Shown in pieces: positions 35,835 to 47,350 of a stretch of 64,000 nt of DNA (position 1 is the first letter of the stretch; every line of letters begins with the position of its first letter). The translations under genes and the position numbers were made by a program. Below the pieces are notes generated by a model. It was not told the origin of the DNA, did not search any database, and was given only the letters and a program-made list of their open reading frames with translations. Source of the DNA: Boesenbergia rotunda (lineage: Eukaryota > Streptophyta > Magnoliopsida > Zingiberales > Zingiberaceae); assembly GCA_024364735.1 (NCBI GenBank), contig JAGFNQ010001615.1, positions 82,981 through 146,980 on the forward strand, written 5' to 3'.

Positions 35835-37900
35835 TCTCTCACACGTACCTCAATCAACAAGTGGGGTAGCGAGCTCGGATAACATCCTCGAGCTCCCAGA
35901 TCGTCTCGATATCTGAATGGTGTTGTCATCCGACTTTAACTAATCAGATTGCCTTGTTCCGCAACCGACGCTCCTGGAAACCCAAAATCCATATAGATAC
36001 CTCCTCTTAAGTACTGTCTAACTGGAGCGGAACAGGCGTCTCGAATAATATGAGTGTGAAATCTAGCACATGACCTCTCAGCATGGATGCATACATCACG
36101 TCGTGGATGCCGATCAAAGACGGTGAATGTGCTAGGCGATAAGCTATAACTCCAGAATCTAAAACGGACCGGTATACCGTGGAGCTAGCTCACCTCTGAG
36201 ACAAAAACGTTTCACCCCTTTTTATGGGTGAAACTCGAAGGAAAATATTATCACTCGCAGCAACCTCTATGGGTCTGCGCCTCCGGTCAGCATAGCTCTT
36301 CTAGTGATCTTGTACTGCAATAATCTTGGTCTGACAATCTGTACTCACTCTGCCTCGTGCTGAACTCGCTGGGGTCCCAGCAGCTGAGCCTCGCCGACCT
36401 CATCTAAGAAGGTGGGTGTCCTGCACGCCCTACCCTACAACGCCTCAAACAGTATCATCAGTATCGCCGAATGAAAGCCGTTGTTGTAGGCAAACTACAC
36501 CAACTGCAAATGGTCCTCCCAACTGCCCCCCCAAAGTCCATCACACACGAGCGCAGCAAATCCAACAAAGTCTAGATCGTACGCTCTAACTGCCCGTCTG
36601 TCTGGGGATGAAAAGCTATGCTGAGACGGAGCTCTGTGCCGATAACCCTTTACAAACTCTGCCAGAACCGAGATGTAAAATACGGATCCCTATCCGAGAT
36701 AATACTCCAAGGAACTCCGTACAATCTGACTATCTCCCGGCAATACAACTCTGTCAATCTATCAAGAGAGTCTGTCCTCCGGATAGCTAAAGAGTGAGCA
36801 GATTTGGTTAGTCGGTCCACGACTACCCAAATCGCATCATGATCTCTCCTAGCCCTCGGCAAACCCATGACGAAATCCATGGCGATATGCTCCCACTTCT
36901 ACTCGGGAATGAGGGTCCTCTGGAAAGTCCAGCAAGTTTCTGATGCTCTGCCTTAACCTGCTGATAAACGAGACATTTTGCAACAACCTCCGCTATGTCT
37001 CTCTTCATGCAGTTCCAACAATATGAACATCTCAAATCATAATACATTCGAGTGCTACCCGGATGAATAACAAAACGTGATCGGTGAGCCTCCTGCAGCA
37101 ACTCCTCTAAGACAGGGGGCGCCTCTGGTACACACAACCTCCTTCGGAAGTACCGAACGCCCTCCTCATCACGTGTGAAATCCAACCGCTCTCTCGAAAT
37201 CGTCTGGCTGCCCAGAAACTGAATATGATGGTCATTGGCCTGGGCCTCTCTGATCCTCGTCCGAATCTCTGACTGGGCCATCAAAGTCGCTAGCAGTCCT
37301 CTCTCTGTCCGAGACTGCTCCTCTAACTCCAGCTCAAAGAAACTCTGAATCAAATTGGTGACCATCACTCGGTGGCATGCCAAACAGCTCCAGACTTCCG
37401 ACTCAGGCGTCGGCGACTACATTAGCTTTCCAAGGATGATAGCTAATGGTACAGTCGTAATCCTTCAGAAACTCCATCCAGCTCTTTTGTCGGAGATTCA
37501 GCTCTCGCTGAGTGAATAGATACTGAAGGCTCCGATGGTCGGTGGAGATCTCGAAGGCGATCCCATAAAGATAATGCCTTGAGATCTTCAACGCAAAATG
37601 ATGGCATTCAACTCTAGGTCGTGAACAGGGTAGTTCCTCTCATGCTCCTTCAACTGTCACGAAACACAAGCAACCATCCGTCCATACTGCGTGACTATTG
37701 CGCCTAGTCCCAGGAGGGATGCATCAGTATACAGAGTGAAACCATCCTCTCCAGAATGTCATACTAGAACTGGTACAGATACCAACTGCCGCTTCAACTC
37801 CTGAAAGCTAGTCTCGCAGGCTTCAGTCCATACCAATTTCACGCCTTTCCTAGTCAGACGTGTAAGGGATGATGAAATGTTAGAGAAGTCTTAACCAAGC
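35835..37900 (-). pseudogene. Gypsy pol remnant: RT end, RNaseH, integrase, chromodomain-like tail
   Basis: Minus-strand fragments in order from 37900: an RT/RNaseH part with LYTDASLLGLGA and RKGVK-like sequence; RNaseH ([14 protein letters not shown], 37403-37591); the integrase zinc-binding region (HPGSTRMYYDLR and WNCMKRDIAEVVAKC, about 36970-37090); the integrase core ([20 protein letters not shown] and [14 protein letters not shown], 36650-36880); FHPQTDGQ; and a chromodomain-like end, HHSDIETIWELEDVI (about 35850-35910). Frames change several times and stops occur. The N-terminal half of RT, protease and gag are missing. Confidence 0.85.
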
Positions 37901-40316
37901 ATCGGGCATAGCCCACCAAACCTAGGGAACTGCGCAAATTGGAACGATCACCCAATTCACTTCAAACTCTCCCTAAATCCTAAATAAATCCCCGACAAGG
38001 TCCTTAATTCTTATTCCCATCTCCAATTATAAATTTGGAATCGTCTAATATAACCCAGCGAGTCTCCAAGATTCATCCTTCATCTACCAACATAACAGAT
38101 ATATAACCTCAACATTTGCAATATCCTTCCCACTATCGGTCCACCAACAGGAACGCCTCAAGTCTCTGTATCTACGATATTACCTGCAAAATACAAAAAC
38201 CAAGAACGGTGAGCCTCACTTGCCTCATAAATGAAACAATCCAGGAAGCTCCCCCGTAAATAGGTCAGAAAATTTTCAAACCATAGAAAACACTAGAACA
38301 CTCCTTCGGGCATGCGTCCGCAAATCTTCGAACTACAGAAACGTCTCAGAGCTAAGGCTACCATTGTCATCAGTACGACCCAGTGACAATAGGAAACTCT
38401 AACGTCCACGTGCTCGAACCTCTAGCTCTGAGACGAGGAGATAACCGTAATCTCGTCGTCTTCGATGCCAATGACCCACCACATGGACTGTTTTATGGGT
38501 CAGATCGTAACCACCCTTGCTTGGCAACCAACGGTCTACCCCTCGAGGCCCGTCCTCGATAACCTCCATCGATTATGGTCGATTTTCTTAGGTGTTACGT
38601 AGCTAACACCAAATTCACCGCACCATATCCATTCCTAATTCTCGATGTATCATCGAGAATATTTAACACGTACGACCTGTCTATGAGTCATGATACCTCA
38701 AAGGCTAGAACAGCATCAGCTCAGTCGACTAACCGTCGTCTCGTAACCTGGTATACTCCAACTTCGCTCCAAAAAGGCGATAGAGACACACACTCTCTTA
38801 GGAGTATCCCAACGTAATTGAAAAGTAATTATTTGTTTCCGGAGTACCGTCCTTAGTGTCTTCACATAAAGGTAACTCAGTCTCGTAAGTGATTTGCATC
38901 GCTGCACAAGTCAGAAGTCCAAAGGTACCTTCTTGGTTATCCAAACCAAGTACGAGCAATAATCCCGCCAGTGTCAAGCAACTAGCTCTACACTCCTCCG
39001 GATCGGTACAAGTCACATTTGACTGTACTATTTAGGTTATCTAACCAAGTATAATGAATCCGAGCTCAGAAGCCTCCCGGGAATAGGATATCACTATCCT
39101 CTAACGATTGACATGATAAACAACCAATACCATCTATGCTGCTACCACGCACCACCATCACTACCCAAGAGTGACCGGCCGGAGACACGACAGAACAACT
39201 GCGCACACACGGAGGGATCCCTGACTGCTACAATGCATCGGACTCACTCCTCAGGGGCGACCGTGCAGAGTCTCGAAAAGGCATCTGTGAGCACACTCCG
39301 ATAGCCACTACTCGCGTATGACAATGTGCGCAGGTCATGATCGTCATAACATGCCATCTAAGATATCTGAACAGAAATAAACAACCCCTAACCGCCCAAA
39401 GCTCCATGAGCTCAAGTGGATCGATCCTATGTCGGTCGAGCCAACTACATACGCAAGCTCCAATAGGTTGTCGTCCGATTTAATCCTAGCTTCCCAACTC
39501 ATCAGTCGGTAGCATTGAAGAATCAAAATCTCCACTATACAATCGAATTCACGTGTCCTCCGATCCTCTCCTTAGTCAACCTTGACAATACTGGTGACAT
39601 CCAATCATCTCCTTAATCAACCTTGACCATAATGGTAATATCCGATCATTTACTATCAGTTATAGTATATAGCTAGTTCTACACTTCCTGCATCAATGCA
39701 GGTTGTGTACTCACTCGTACCCTCTAGGTCACCTAACTCAGCACGAGAGAACCAGAAGTCTAAAACTCCCTGATATAGGAGAAATCATCACTGTATCGAT
39801 ATGCAGTCTCAATGTCTCACACAATCGATAACAACTGATACTAGTATACAACTGGTATGAGACAAGAATTCTATAACTTGAATTCCTTAACCTTCGATAG
39901 GTTATTGACAGGTTCGACCCTCGTCTTCCGACCATATATCGGTGATACTCGAGAATCAACATTCTCTGCATCCTAGACGAGTCGGCAACATGTCAACCAG
40001 TCCTCTATAATCAACTCCCAACATGGTCGCAAATAAAACAGATCGACTACATGTCTTCCAGCCAAACTATATTCACGTGTACCTACCGGCCAAGTATATA
40101 AGTCGATATACAATCCCATCAAAATAAAGAATGTCGAATGTCTACTACTACACTAGGGAGTAGATACAAAAGAGTTAAATAAGACTTGTCATATACCTCG
40201 TGTCGTCTGGAGGAGTCCCGTCGCCGCCATGTCCCAATTACGTCTATCGAGAAAACGACTCCGATACAAAATCCGAAAAAGCACCCACAAGACCACAAGG
40301 TATCTCGAGAACCTGG
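37901..40316 (-). mobile_element. Unrecognised 5' internal region of the young gypsy element
   Basis: There are 2.4 kb between the primer site and the RT remnant where gag and protease should lie. No long ORF, zinc knuckle or DTG/DSG protease motif was seen on either strand. It holds imperfect repeats of Tcaaccttgac(c/a)ATA and CCAATCATC-type phrases near 39570-39660. Confidence 0.6.
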
Positions 40317-40328
40317 GCTCTGATATCA
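40317..40328 (-). other. Primer binding site, diverged tRNA-Met type
   Basis: On the minus strand it reads TGATATCAGAGC (consensus TGGTATCAGAGC), a few bases after the LTR end. Confidence 0.75.
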
Positions 40329-40333
40329 AAAAT

Positions 40334-42841
40334 TATCACGCCCCGAGAAGCCGCTCGTCCGATACCGACCGGACTGCCACTCCCTCGACCGACGGACAAT
40401 TCGGGAACCTAACCTCTACGACCATCCCAGATGATTGTACCTCAGCCTATAGGGCTGGAACAACCATCTGCAATTAACAGAAACGAAAACGACGACAAGG
40501 CTGCGTACCGGTACGACTTACGACAAAAGCAAAACAGAATCAAAGCCTCCATGGCACACAAAAGTACAACTATACTGCCGTAACAATACACGACACAAAA
40601 GAGTATAACCTACCAACAGCGGAAATGAAAAGAAATACACTGAATAAAAGAAAAGGGTACCGACATGTACCATAACCAAAAGACAGGCGGAAATCGTCTC
40701 GGAGACACATGAACTGGGACAGGCTGCTGAACAATCCAGACGATCATCCTGATAAGAGAAAAACATAGCCAACGGGGTGAGTCCTAAGAACTCAGCGAAT
40801 ACAGTCTAATGTGCATAGGAAGAAATAATAGCAGTAAGTCACCGTCAATCTATCTATCACAGTACTGAAGATAACTACAGTAAGAAGAAATGCAGAACTG
40901 AACCATAAGCAGTAAAGTAACTACATACCTACCTGTGTCGATCCCAAACCCAGTAGTATGCATGTCAACCAAGTGCAGCAATCAAATGCAGCAAACACAA
41001 TCATATGCATCAATGCACAGTATGCTCATGATGCAGCATGGGTCACCCCTGACGCCTGGGTCAATAATGCACACGCGGGACCATATGGGTAGGGCTGTGA
41101 CCTGGTCTTCCCTGCACGAACAGACGGTCGATAATGCACACGCGAGACCGAATGGGTAGGGTCGGAGACCATAAACGTACCCCACCATCGGGTGAAGTAA
41201 CGCTCTAAACGTCCCTTGCTATCATCGGATAGGTAGGACGAGTAGCAAGTACGACGACCCATCTCAACCTCCAGGGAGTCAAAGGTCGTCCCCTATGCTA
41301 CGTGCAATAATGATACATGTCGCTATCCCATGCATCAACCACTATCTATCCCTACTGTCATGTACATGATATGCAGTAGTCCAGATAATCGGTATGCACC
41401 AATACCTAAATCCTAACGTAAGGTATAAGGTAAACTGTGCATCATCAATCCATACAGAAACAGTAAGCGGTAAAGCTGACAGAATACAACTACCGACGCA
41501 AGCGCACAGAGTTACAGATATCAGATATCCCTACTGCTAACTATGTCTAACTATGCATAGAAAGAGGTACCCGCCTCGATATAAAGAAGTCCAGCCATCG
41601 AGAACTCCCCGTCCGAAATAACATCCGAAAAGAGATAACGAACCAATCTACGTCCTGCATATAAAACTAACCATTATTTAGCTAAAATCACAGATTGATA
41701 CATAGCTAAATAAATATTAAAATCAAATAAAAACTAATCAATTAGGCTAGCGTTCGTACGCTAAAACTAAACCAAATAAATCACCAATCACCCGAACAAA
41801 ATCTCAACCCCTAAGACCCAATCATCTTCATCAACCTCCCAGCCAACACAGAACTTCCCAAAACAACCAATCGAATCCTCACCACAGAACCCATGGCAGC
41901 TCAAAATCTCAGAACGAAATAACCTGAAACTAATACAAAACTAATCTGATCCAAAACAACAAAACAACAACATCAAAGAATTATCCAAATCAACCAAGAA
42001 GTAACAGATCCAAAACTCTCGGCAAATCCAAATAGGCCAATCCATAGCAATTTCCCCATGGCCTAATCTTCAACTCATATCCAAACAAATCTACAAGATC
42101 TGAAATCAACAACCAAACTCACTCCCTCAATCCCCAATTCAAAACGCAAGATCAGACCACAACAACAATTACGCAAGGTCAGATCACAACAACAAATTCA
42201 AAGAATGGAAGACAACCAATTCCAAATCCTTACCTAATCCGTTGCCGGCGGAAATCAATTGCTCCGATCTAGTGTAGTTGAGATTACCTGAATGAACCCT
42301 AGATCCCAAAAGCCAGCAAGAGCTCGGAGGAAATCCGGAAAGGGAAAAGAGTTAGGAGTTCGGCACCGCAATCAACCACGATCGCTAACAGGGATCACAA
42401 GCCACGCTTAAAAAAACAAACACAACCTACCTCCCCCACAGCCAAAGAGGATCGTCGACCGTAGCTCGCGTGCCCTAGCTCTTTCCCCCACCTGCGCCTG
42501 ACAAGTCGAAGAGGAGACTCGACGAAAATAGAGGGAGTCGCGTGAGAGGGGTGGGAGAAGAAGACCGGCGCTAGAGCTCGCGGAGAAGCAAGGGGTGCGA
42601 TCTCAGGTTGGCTTCGTGCGCAAGAGATAAGAAGTGGGAGAACTCGATGAAGGATGCGTCGGCTGCGATCTAGGGCACGGAAGGGAGGAGAAGAACCGGG
42701 TGTTGGCTGCGGCGCAGGAGAAGAGGAGAGCTTATAAGTGGCCTTTTTGCATTAAAGCCCCCACACTTCCACCTAATGAAATATAAGCCCTTAATTTTCC
42801 CCTTTTTACCTTTTAGCCCTTCAATTTTCCATATTCTAACA
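40334..42841 (-). repeat. 5' LTR of the young gypsy element
   Basis: Partner of 33241-35748, next to the primer site. Its inner terminal dinucleotide is changed to TA, where the other copy has TG. Confidence 0.92.
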
Positions 42842-44171
42842 CCCTGCGTGCAAATAAACATAGGAATTTAGCTTCAATCTCATACGAGAGTTAGCTAACA
42901 CATAACAACCTATTTAATCAGGATTAATTAATTCTAACCACCAATCCTAATTAAATGAGTCAAGTTTTACTACACAATACACTAAGTCAATCAATTCAAC
43001 CATCACCAAGCTAAGGACCTAGGTCACCAACAGAATCAAATTCCCAATCAAAAAGCTGGATCAGAACTGCTCCTACTCCAATTCCATACAAATTTGTGAT
43101 CCAAGCTTGAGCTACACCTCAATTCTCCAACTGGAACTCACCTAGAAATCAAGCTGCTACCCACTGTTTCCAGATTCGACTCGAGCAAGAAAACCACACA
43201 GCAGGAAGATCAAAACATCATTCGAATACCCAAAACCGAACCCTCACAAGCTCGAGGAAGCTAGGGAAACCAGAAAAACAAGAACACAGGGTACTTCATT
43301 CAAACCCACACGAATAATTCTACAATTTCGAAGTGGAAACATAGAATCGAGATCAACCAACACAAAGATCATACTTCGAACGCACAAAGTCATCCAAGCT
43401 CACCCAACAATCGAAGATCTCACAGAAGCCAACTCAAGCTAATCAGATCCTAACTGACGACCACCCTATAATCGCAACATCCCAATCGGCGTGATCATTT
43501 GGAAAATAGATCAACAGAGAAAACGAAAACAACACTCAATCACAATCCGAAATTAGAAGGAAACGAGGATCCCCAAATTCGTGCTAAGCTCGCCAAGAGA
43601 TAAACCATCAACACCGATAACTACACTCGAATTCATGATCAACGCATCCACTTACCAAGCCTGGTCGAAGATGAACCCAAGCTGCAGCTCGCGATACTGA
43701 ATCTAGCTCAGGACCACCGAGTTCACCCAGATGTGCCGAGCACAGGTAGAGGAGGAGGATCAATCGACGCAACCCTAGAATCGCCAATCAACCTTGAAAT
43801 CAATCGAAGCAAAAAGGCAAGAAGTAAACACGCATCGACCTCAACTCACCTTCAATCGGACACGGCCGCAGCAAGCCCTAAGTCCGGCGACTACCTCACG
43901 CTTCCGTGAAGGCTCCCAATCCCCTGGAACTCAAGATCGAAGAAGAGGAAGGAATCCTTTCTCTCGATCCGAGCACGCATCCGACCACAGAAGAAGAAGA
44001 AGAGGAAGAAGGGAGAAGGAATGTCGCGGCTCGCGATTGCCACGGGGAAGAGGCGTCGACTTAAGTGCCCTAGCCTTTTTCCCAGTTTAGCCCCTCCCTT
44101 TCTAAACTCTCAACTGAGCCCTTATTTATAGGATTTTTACAACAAACCCCCTAAAGTTTGGGTATTTAACA

Positions 44172-45060
44172 CCGCCTACTGCGAGCGCTTCCCGATTTAC
44201 CTTGGCGATCGGTGAGGAACTTCCGAATTGAAATACCAAAGTAGATTATTTTACGTCGAAATAGTACTCTTGCTTTTTTTGATAATCCACGATACAGAAG
44301 AAATAATTCGGGAATTATTAAATATGAGACCATAGAGGTCAATTCAATTATAAAAAAGAGAATTTGATTGAGTATAGAGGATCAAAAGAATTTATTTCGA
44401 AATACCAAATGAAAGTAGATCGTTTCGGGCCGGTCGCCCGAGGTTAGAAAAACTTCATTAATTATTTTTTTTTATCATATTACAACTTCCAGACAGCAAT
44501 CGACACGTGGGCGATTAGTGGACATGCAGATTCTCCACCAACCTTTTTCGAGGGCAGATTTTCTGTCCCACTTTTTCCCTTGTCTCGCTTGTCTCATTTT
44601 TCGGGGACGCCTGACGAGTCATCTGATCGATTATCTGACATCACCGACGACCTCCGGTCGTCGTCCCGAACAAAATTATACCCTGGGGTACGGTGAATCC
44701 GTCAGGATTGCCACAATTACGATCTCGCCAGATTTATCGTCGAATCTGACGAGATTGCAATTACAACGATTCCGACCAGTTCATCGTTCTTTTAGGATAT
44801 TATTTTATTCGGGATAATGATCGATAATTATCGATGATGCCCAATCGTCGATCGAACGACTCATCGGCCATCGCCAGAGCGTGAGACAGAAGGATCAGGA
44901 AAAAAAAAATTGGACAGATGATCCAGTTGGACCTTCTTCGGCCTCGCGCACGCTTCAAAAGGAATCTAACTTAGATCGTCTTGGCCTCCATCGAATGGAA
45001 CTCTAGCTCTACTAACCCATCATACACTGTGATCTGATTGGACGTCCAGTTCGGGCGCAG
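44172..45060. other. Intergenic region with a diverged Mutator-type MITE remnant
   Basis: About 44630-44860 shares phrases with the MITE at 997-1366 (CTCCGGTCGTCGTCCCGAA, AAATTATACC, GTGAATCCGTCAGGAT and ATCGTCGATCGAACG). The ends (about 44575 and 44900) are only weakly inverted (GACGAGTCAT against ATGAGTCGTT), so it is an old copy. The rest is low-information sequence. Confidence 0.5.
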
Positions 45061-45067
45061 TGGTGCC

Positions 45068-45074
45068 TATAAAT
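45068..45074 (+). promoter_or_regulatory. TATA box of the small acidic gene
   Basis: TATAAAT, 37 bp upstream of the ATG at 45105. This implies a very short 5' leader, or that the next transcription start is used. Confidence 0.55.
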
Positions 45075-45104
45075 GCCCCAATTCCGCCGCAGTTTCAGTC
45101 AAGC

Positions 45105-45332
45105 ATGGCCGGAGGCTACTGGCTCCACTTTGCGATGGAGGTCGCGCCGCCCGAGATCGTCCCGGTGGAGAAGCTAAAGGTGCCCAAGGTGCTGGAAACG
45201 ATCGAGGAAGAGGATACCGAGTCGACCGAGGACGACGATGTGGTGGAACCGGATATGACTCCTGCTGGATTCAGCAGGGGGAGGAGGATTGATCTGAACT
45301 GTCTCTGTTCTTCCTGTCTTGTACAAAACTAA
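45105..45332 (+). CDS. Small acidic plant protein (75 aa), function unknown
   Basis: The ATG at 45105 follows a TATA box and the leader CAGTTTCAGTCAAGC. The protein begins MAGGYWLHFAMEVAPPEIV. A basic-hydrophobic stretch, VEKLKVPKVLETI, is followed by an acidic run, EEEDTESTEDDD; the end is less ordered, with RGRRIDL and a cysteine-containing tail. No signal peptide or membrane segment. The pattern EVAPP...V...K.L(E/D)TI.EE recalls short uncharacterised plant proteins, but I cannot name the family with confidence. It is convergent with the RING gene, 182 bp from stop to stop. An upstream in-frame ATG at 45060 lies at the TATA box and is unlikely to be used. Confidence 0.6.
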   Translation: MAGGYWLHFAMEVAPPEIVPVEKLKVPKVLETIEEEDTESTEDDDVVEPDMTPAGFSRGRRIDLNCLCSSCLVQN

Positions 45333-45514
45333 CTGAACTTGTTTGGTCTCTTCGATTTCATATCAATTTGCCTCAATGAACATCAATCCAACACGACATA
45401 ATCTTTATTTACAGGATGCCAACAGGGGAATTCATATCGCCTAATTAGACTGTAATCTATGAAGCATTGCAGATTGTTTCTATCTTTCTTCAATTAAGTC
45501 TCTGATTTCTGGTT

Positions 45515-46228
45515 TCAGTGACCAGAATTTGCTTCACTGTTGCGATCGCCATTGTTGTTGCTAAATCGCCATGGAATTGAGCTGCTAAAGTTCCTTTGCG
45601 ATCTCCTTGATCCCTCAGAATTTTCCTCCATCGCCGGAAGCTGAAACCGGCACACCGGGCAGGAATTGTGTAGCGCAAGCCACGGCAAGATGCAATCTTT
45701 GTGGTAGATGTGCTTGCAGGGCATCTGCTTTGCCGCGCCGCCGGCCTCGAAGGCGTCCCAGCACACGGCGCACTGGGATTCGTCGGAGCCAACTGATTCC
45801 GGCGAGACGTTGACGTCCGGAAGGGCTTCAATGGCGGATTTAGCAGCGGGCGGCGCGCCGTAGCGATTGGGATCGTTCTCCGCGATCTGCTGAATCAGTT
45901 GCTCGAGGTCGTGGTCCATGAAGTAGTCCCCTGGAGTGCTTCCTCCGTCGCCGTCGCCGCCGTCGAGGACGGCATCCTGGAGGAAGAGGAAGGGAGAAGG
46001 ACCGGGAGAGACCGGGAGGGAGGCCCGACGGTTGCCGAGGAAGGAGGGATCCGGAGTGATTAAGGGAGGGGCGAGCGGAGGGGGATAGGACGCCTCGAGG
46101 AATCCGCCGCGGCAGAAGGGGCAGGCGAGATCGCCGGCGACGGAGGAGAAGAGAGGCACATTGTGGCGGCATCGGTGGCAAAAGTACGAACGGAAATCCG
46201 CGCTGCTAGGGAATCTACCGGAAGCCAT
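45515..46228 (-). CDS. RING-H2 E3 ubiquitin ligase with N-terminal zinc ribbon (237 aa)
   Basis: A probable E3 ligase of the plant RING1/RZF (BCA2-type) family, transferring ubiquitin from an E2 to substrates. The start is the ATG at 46228 (MASGRFPSSADFRSYFCHRC). Upstream codons in the same frame are leader sequence, because the family's zinc ribbon normally begins near the N-terminus. The zinc ribbon is C17-x2-C20-x15-C36-x2-C39. A GDYFMDHDLEQLIQQIAEND helix and an IEALP motif precede the RING, as in relatives. The RING-H2 is C153-x2-C156-x14-C171-x-H173-x2-H176-x2-C179-x10-C190-x2-C193, with an intact WLALHNSCPVCR. The tail is serine- and asparagine-rich. The gene is a single exon, GC-rich at its start and apparently functional; length fits the shorter family members that lack the DUF1117 tail. 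Confidence 0.92.
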   Translation of the reverse strand: MASGRFPSSADFRSYFCHRCRHNVPLFSSVAGDLACPFCRGGFLEASYPPPLAPPLITPDPSFLGNRRASLPVSPGPSPFLFLQDAVLDGGDGDGGSTPGDYFMDHDLEQLIQQIAENDPNRYGAPPAAKSAIEALPDVNVSPESVGSDESQCAVCWDAFEAGGAAKQMPCKHIYHKDCILPWLALHNSCPVCRFQLPAMEENSEGSRRSQRNFSSSIPWRFSNNNGDRNSEANSGH

Positions 46229-46720
46229 TGCGACGGCGAAGGGAGAGAGAGAGGGGGAGATAGAGAGAGAGAGGCGGCCGTGGAAGGCAAATGGAGCTCG
46301 ACGGCGAGGTTTTGAAGCGTACGGAATCGAAGAGACAGAGGAGAAGGCGCCCAAAGAAGCAACGTCAACGTGTACGGCCATTGGATTTCTTCTGTGGGCC
46401 AGCCGCAAACGGAGAGGGAGTTGAGCTGGAAATTCCTTCGCGGCCACCGTCGTGTCCCAAACGATGAGAAAAGATACCAGGAGGGTATTTCGTGTCCAAG
46501 GTCGTTGCGTGACGAGAAGAATTGCCAAATTTGGGATGCGCCTTGTTTGAACAACAAAATCCCACAAGCTTCTTTTCTTATATCCTAAAATATCCATCTT
46601 TTACTTGAAACTTTTGCTAAAAATAACTAAATGAGACGAGAGTCTCATTATGTGTGAGTTCTAAATTAGAGAGTGATATAAGGACACATCGTTATATGCC
46701 TAAGAGTTGTTTTACTTATG
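46229..46720 (-). other. 5' region of the RING gene
   Basis: The plus strand carries GAGAGAGAG-rich sequence at 46240-46275 (CT-rich leader on the minus strand), a common feature of plant core promoters. An open minus-strand frame continues to 46597 but lacks conserved motifs and is treated as leader. Confidence 0.5.
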
Positions 46721-46723
46721 TGG

Positions 46724-46785
<62 letters not shown>
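46724..46785. repeat. (TA)n microsatellite
   Basis: About 30 uninterrupted TA units. Confidence 0.95.
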
Positions 46786-47076
46786 GTCTACTTTAAATTG
46801 GTTTTAATCTTGGACTCTACCAAAAAAACCTTCATAATTCTCAATAATCTTCCTCTCAAACGAAAGATCATTATTATTCTCATAGTCCGAGTCTCCCCGC
46901 AAGCATCCGCTCACTTTTTGACCGATTCAGGACCTCCGGACTTTTCCGCGAGCATCCGCATTCAGTCACACTTGACCTCTCCGAGTCTCTCCTCAACTTC
47001 GTTCAACGACCCCAAGTTCTTATGGTTTTGGTCTTGGGTTCTACGTAAAAGGCACCATGATCCCTAACAATCCTCC

Positions 47077-47182
<106 letters not shown>

Positions 47183-47190
47183 GAGTAATT

Positions 47191-47290
47191 CTCTCTTGCG
47201 GACCGCGTGCGCGACCACGGGGCCAGACCGATCAGGCAAGGGCCTGATCGGTCTGGCAGTGAGGTCCGCACATCACGGTCTGCAGGAGAG
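47191..47290. mobile_element. Small foldback element inserted in a TA repeat
   Basis: Outer arms CTCTCTTGCGGACCG and CGGTCTGCAGGAGAG are imperfect inverted repeats. The core is a perfect 16-bp inverted repeat, GCCAGACCGATCAGGC (47222-47237) and GCCTGATCGGTCTGGC (47242-47257), with loop AAGG. (TA)n lies on both sides (47080-47182 and 47299-47346). TA target sites are typical of Tc1/mariner-type MITEs; family not known. Confidence 0.65.
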
Positions 47291-47297
47291 CAAAACC

Positions 47298-47298
<1 letters not shown>

Positions 47299-47346
<48 letters not shown>
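47299..47346. repeat. (TA)n microsatellite
   Basis: About 24 TA units; the right edge replaces the first bases of the following LTR. Confidence 0.95.

Positions 47347-47350
<4 letters not shown>

Larger units (their letters stand above)
33241..42841 (-). mobile_element. Complete, young gypsy element (9.6 kb) with degenerate pol
   Basis: Two 2508-bp LTRs (33241-35748 and 40334-42841) at a constant 7093-bp offset, with five substitutions and no indel seen by eye. The CCCTG duplication lies at 33236-33240 and 42842-42846. The LTRs start TGTTAGAATATGG and end CGTGACA on the minus strand. A primer-site-like sequence and a polypurine tract are present, but the pol is broken and gag is not recognisable. 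It must therefore have been mobilised by enzymes from another element. Confidence 0.92.
31796..44171 (-). mobile_element. Gypsy solo LTR split by a nested element
   Basis: Left part 31796-33240, right part 42847-44171. On the minus strand it begins TGTTAAATACCC (44171) and ends CGGGGCGTGACA (31796). The 5-bp duplication CCGCC lies at 31791-31795 and 44172-44176. Without the insertion the LTR is about 2.77 kb. Its end sequence and a GGGGTGAGT...AACTCAGC block resemble the LTR of the nested element, so both are related Tekay-like families. No internal region remains, so it arose by LTR-LTR recombination. ORFs inside (31817, 32287, 43794 and others) are not genes. Confidence 0.85.

Noticed and set aside
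45038..45292. Overlapping 84-codon ORF, plus strand
   Set aside because: Shifted frame of the small acidic gene; arginine- and glycine-rich shadow with its start upstream of the TATA box.
46229..46597. 123-residue N-terminal extension of the RING protein
   Set aside because: The frame is open but has no conserved motif; the zinc ribbon family starts at the ATG at 46228, and the extension overlaps a CT-rich leader.
47222..47257. microRNA precursor
   Set aside because: The stem is perfect but only 16 bp with a 4-nt loop; more likely the core of a foldback element.
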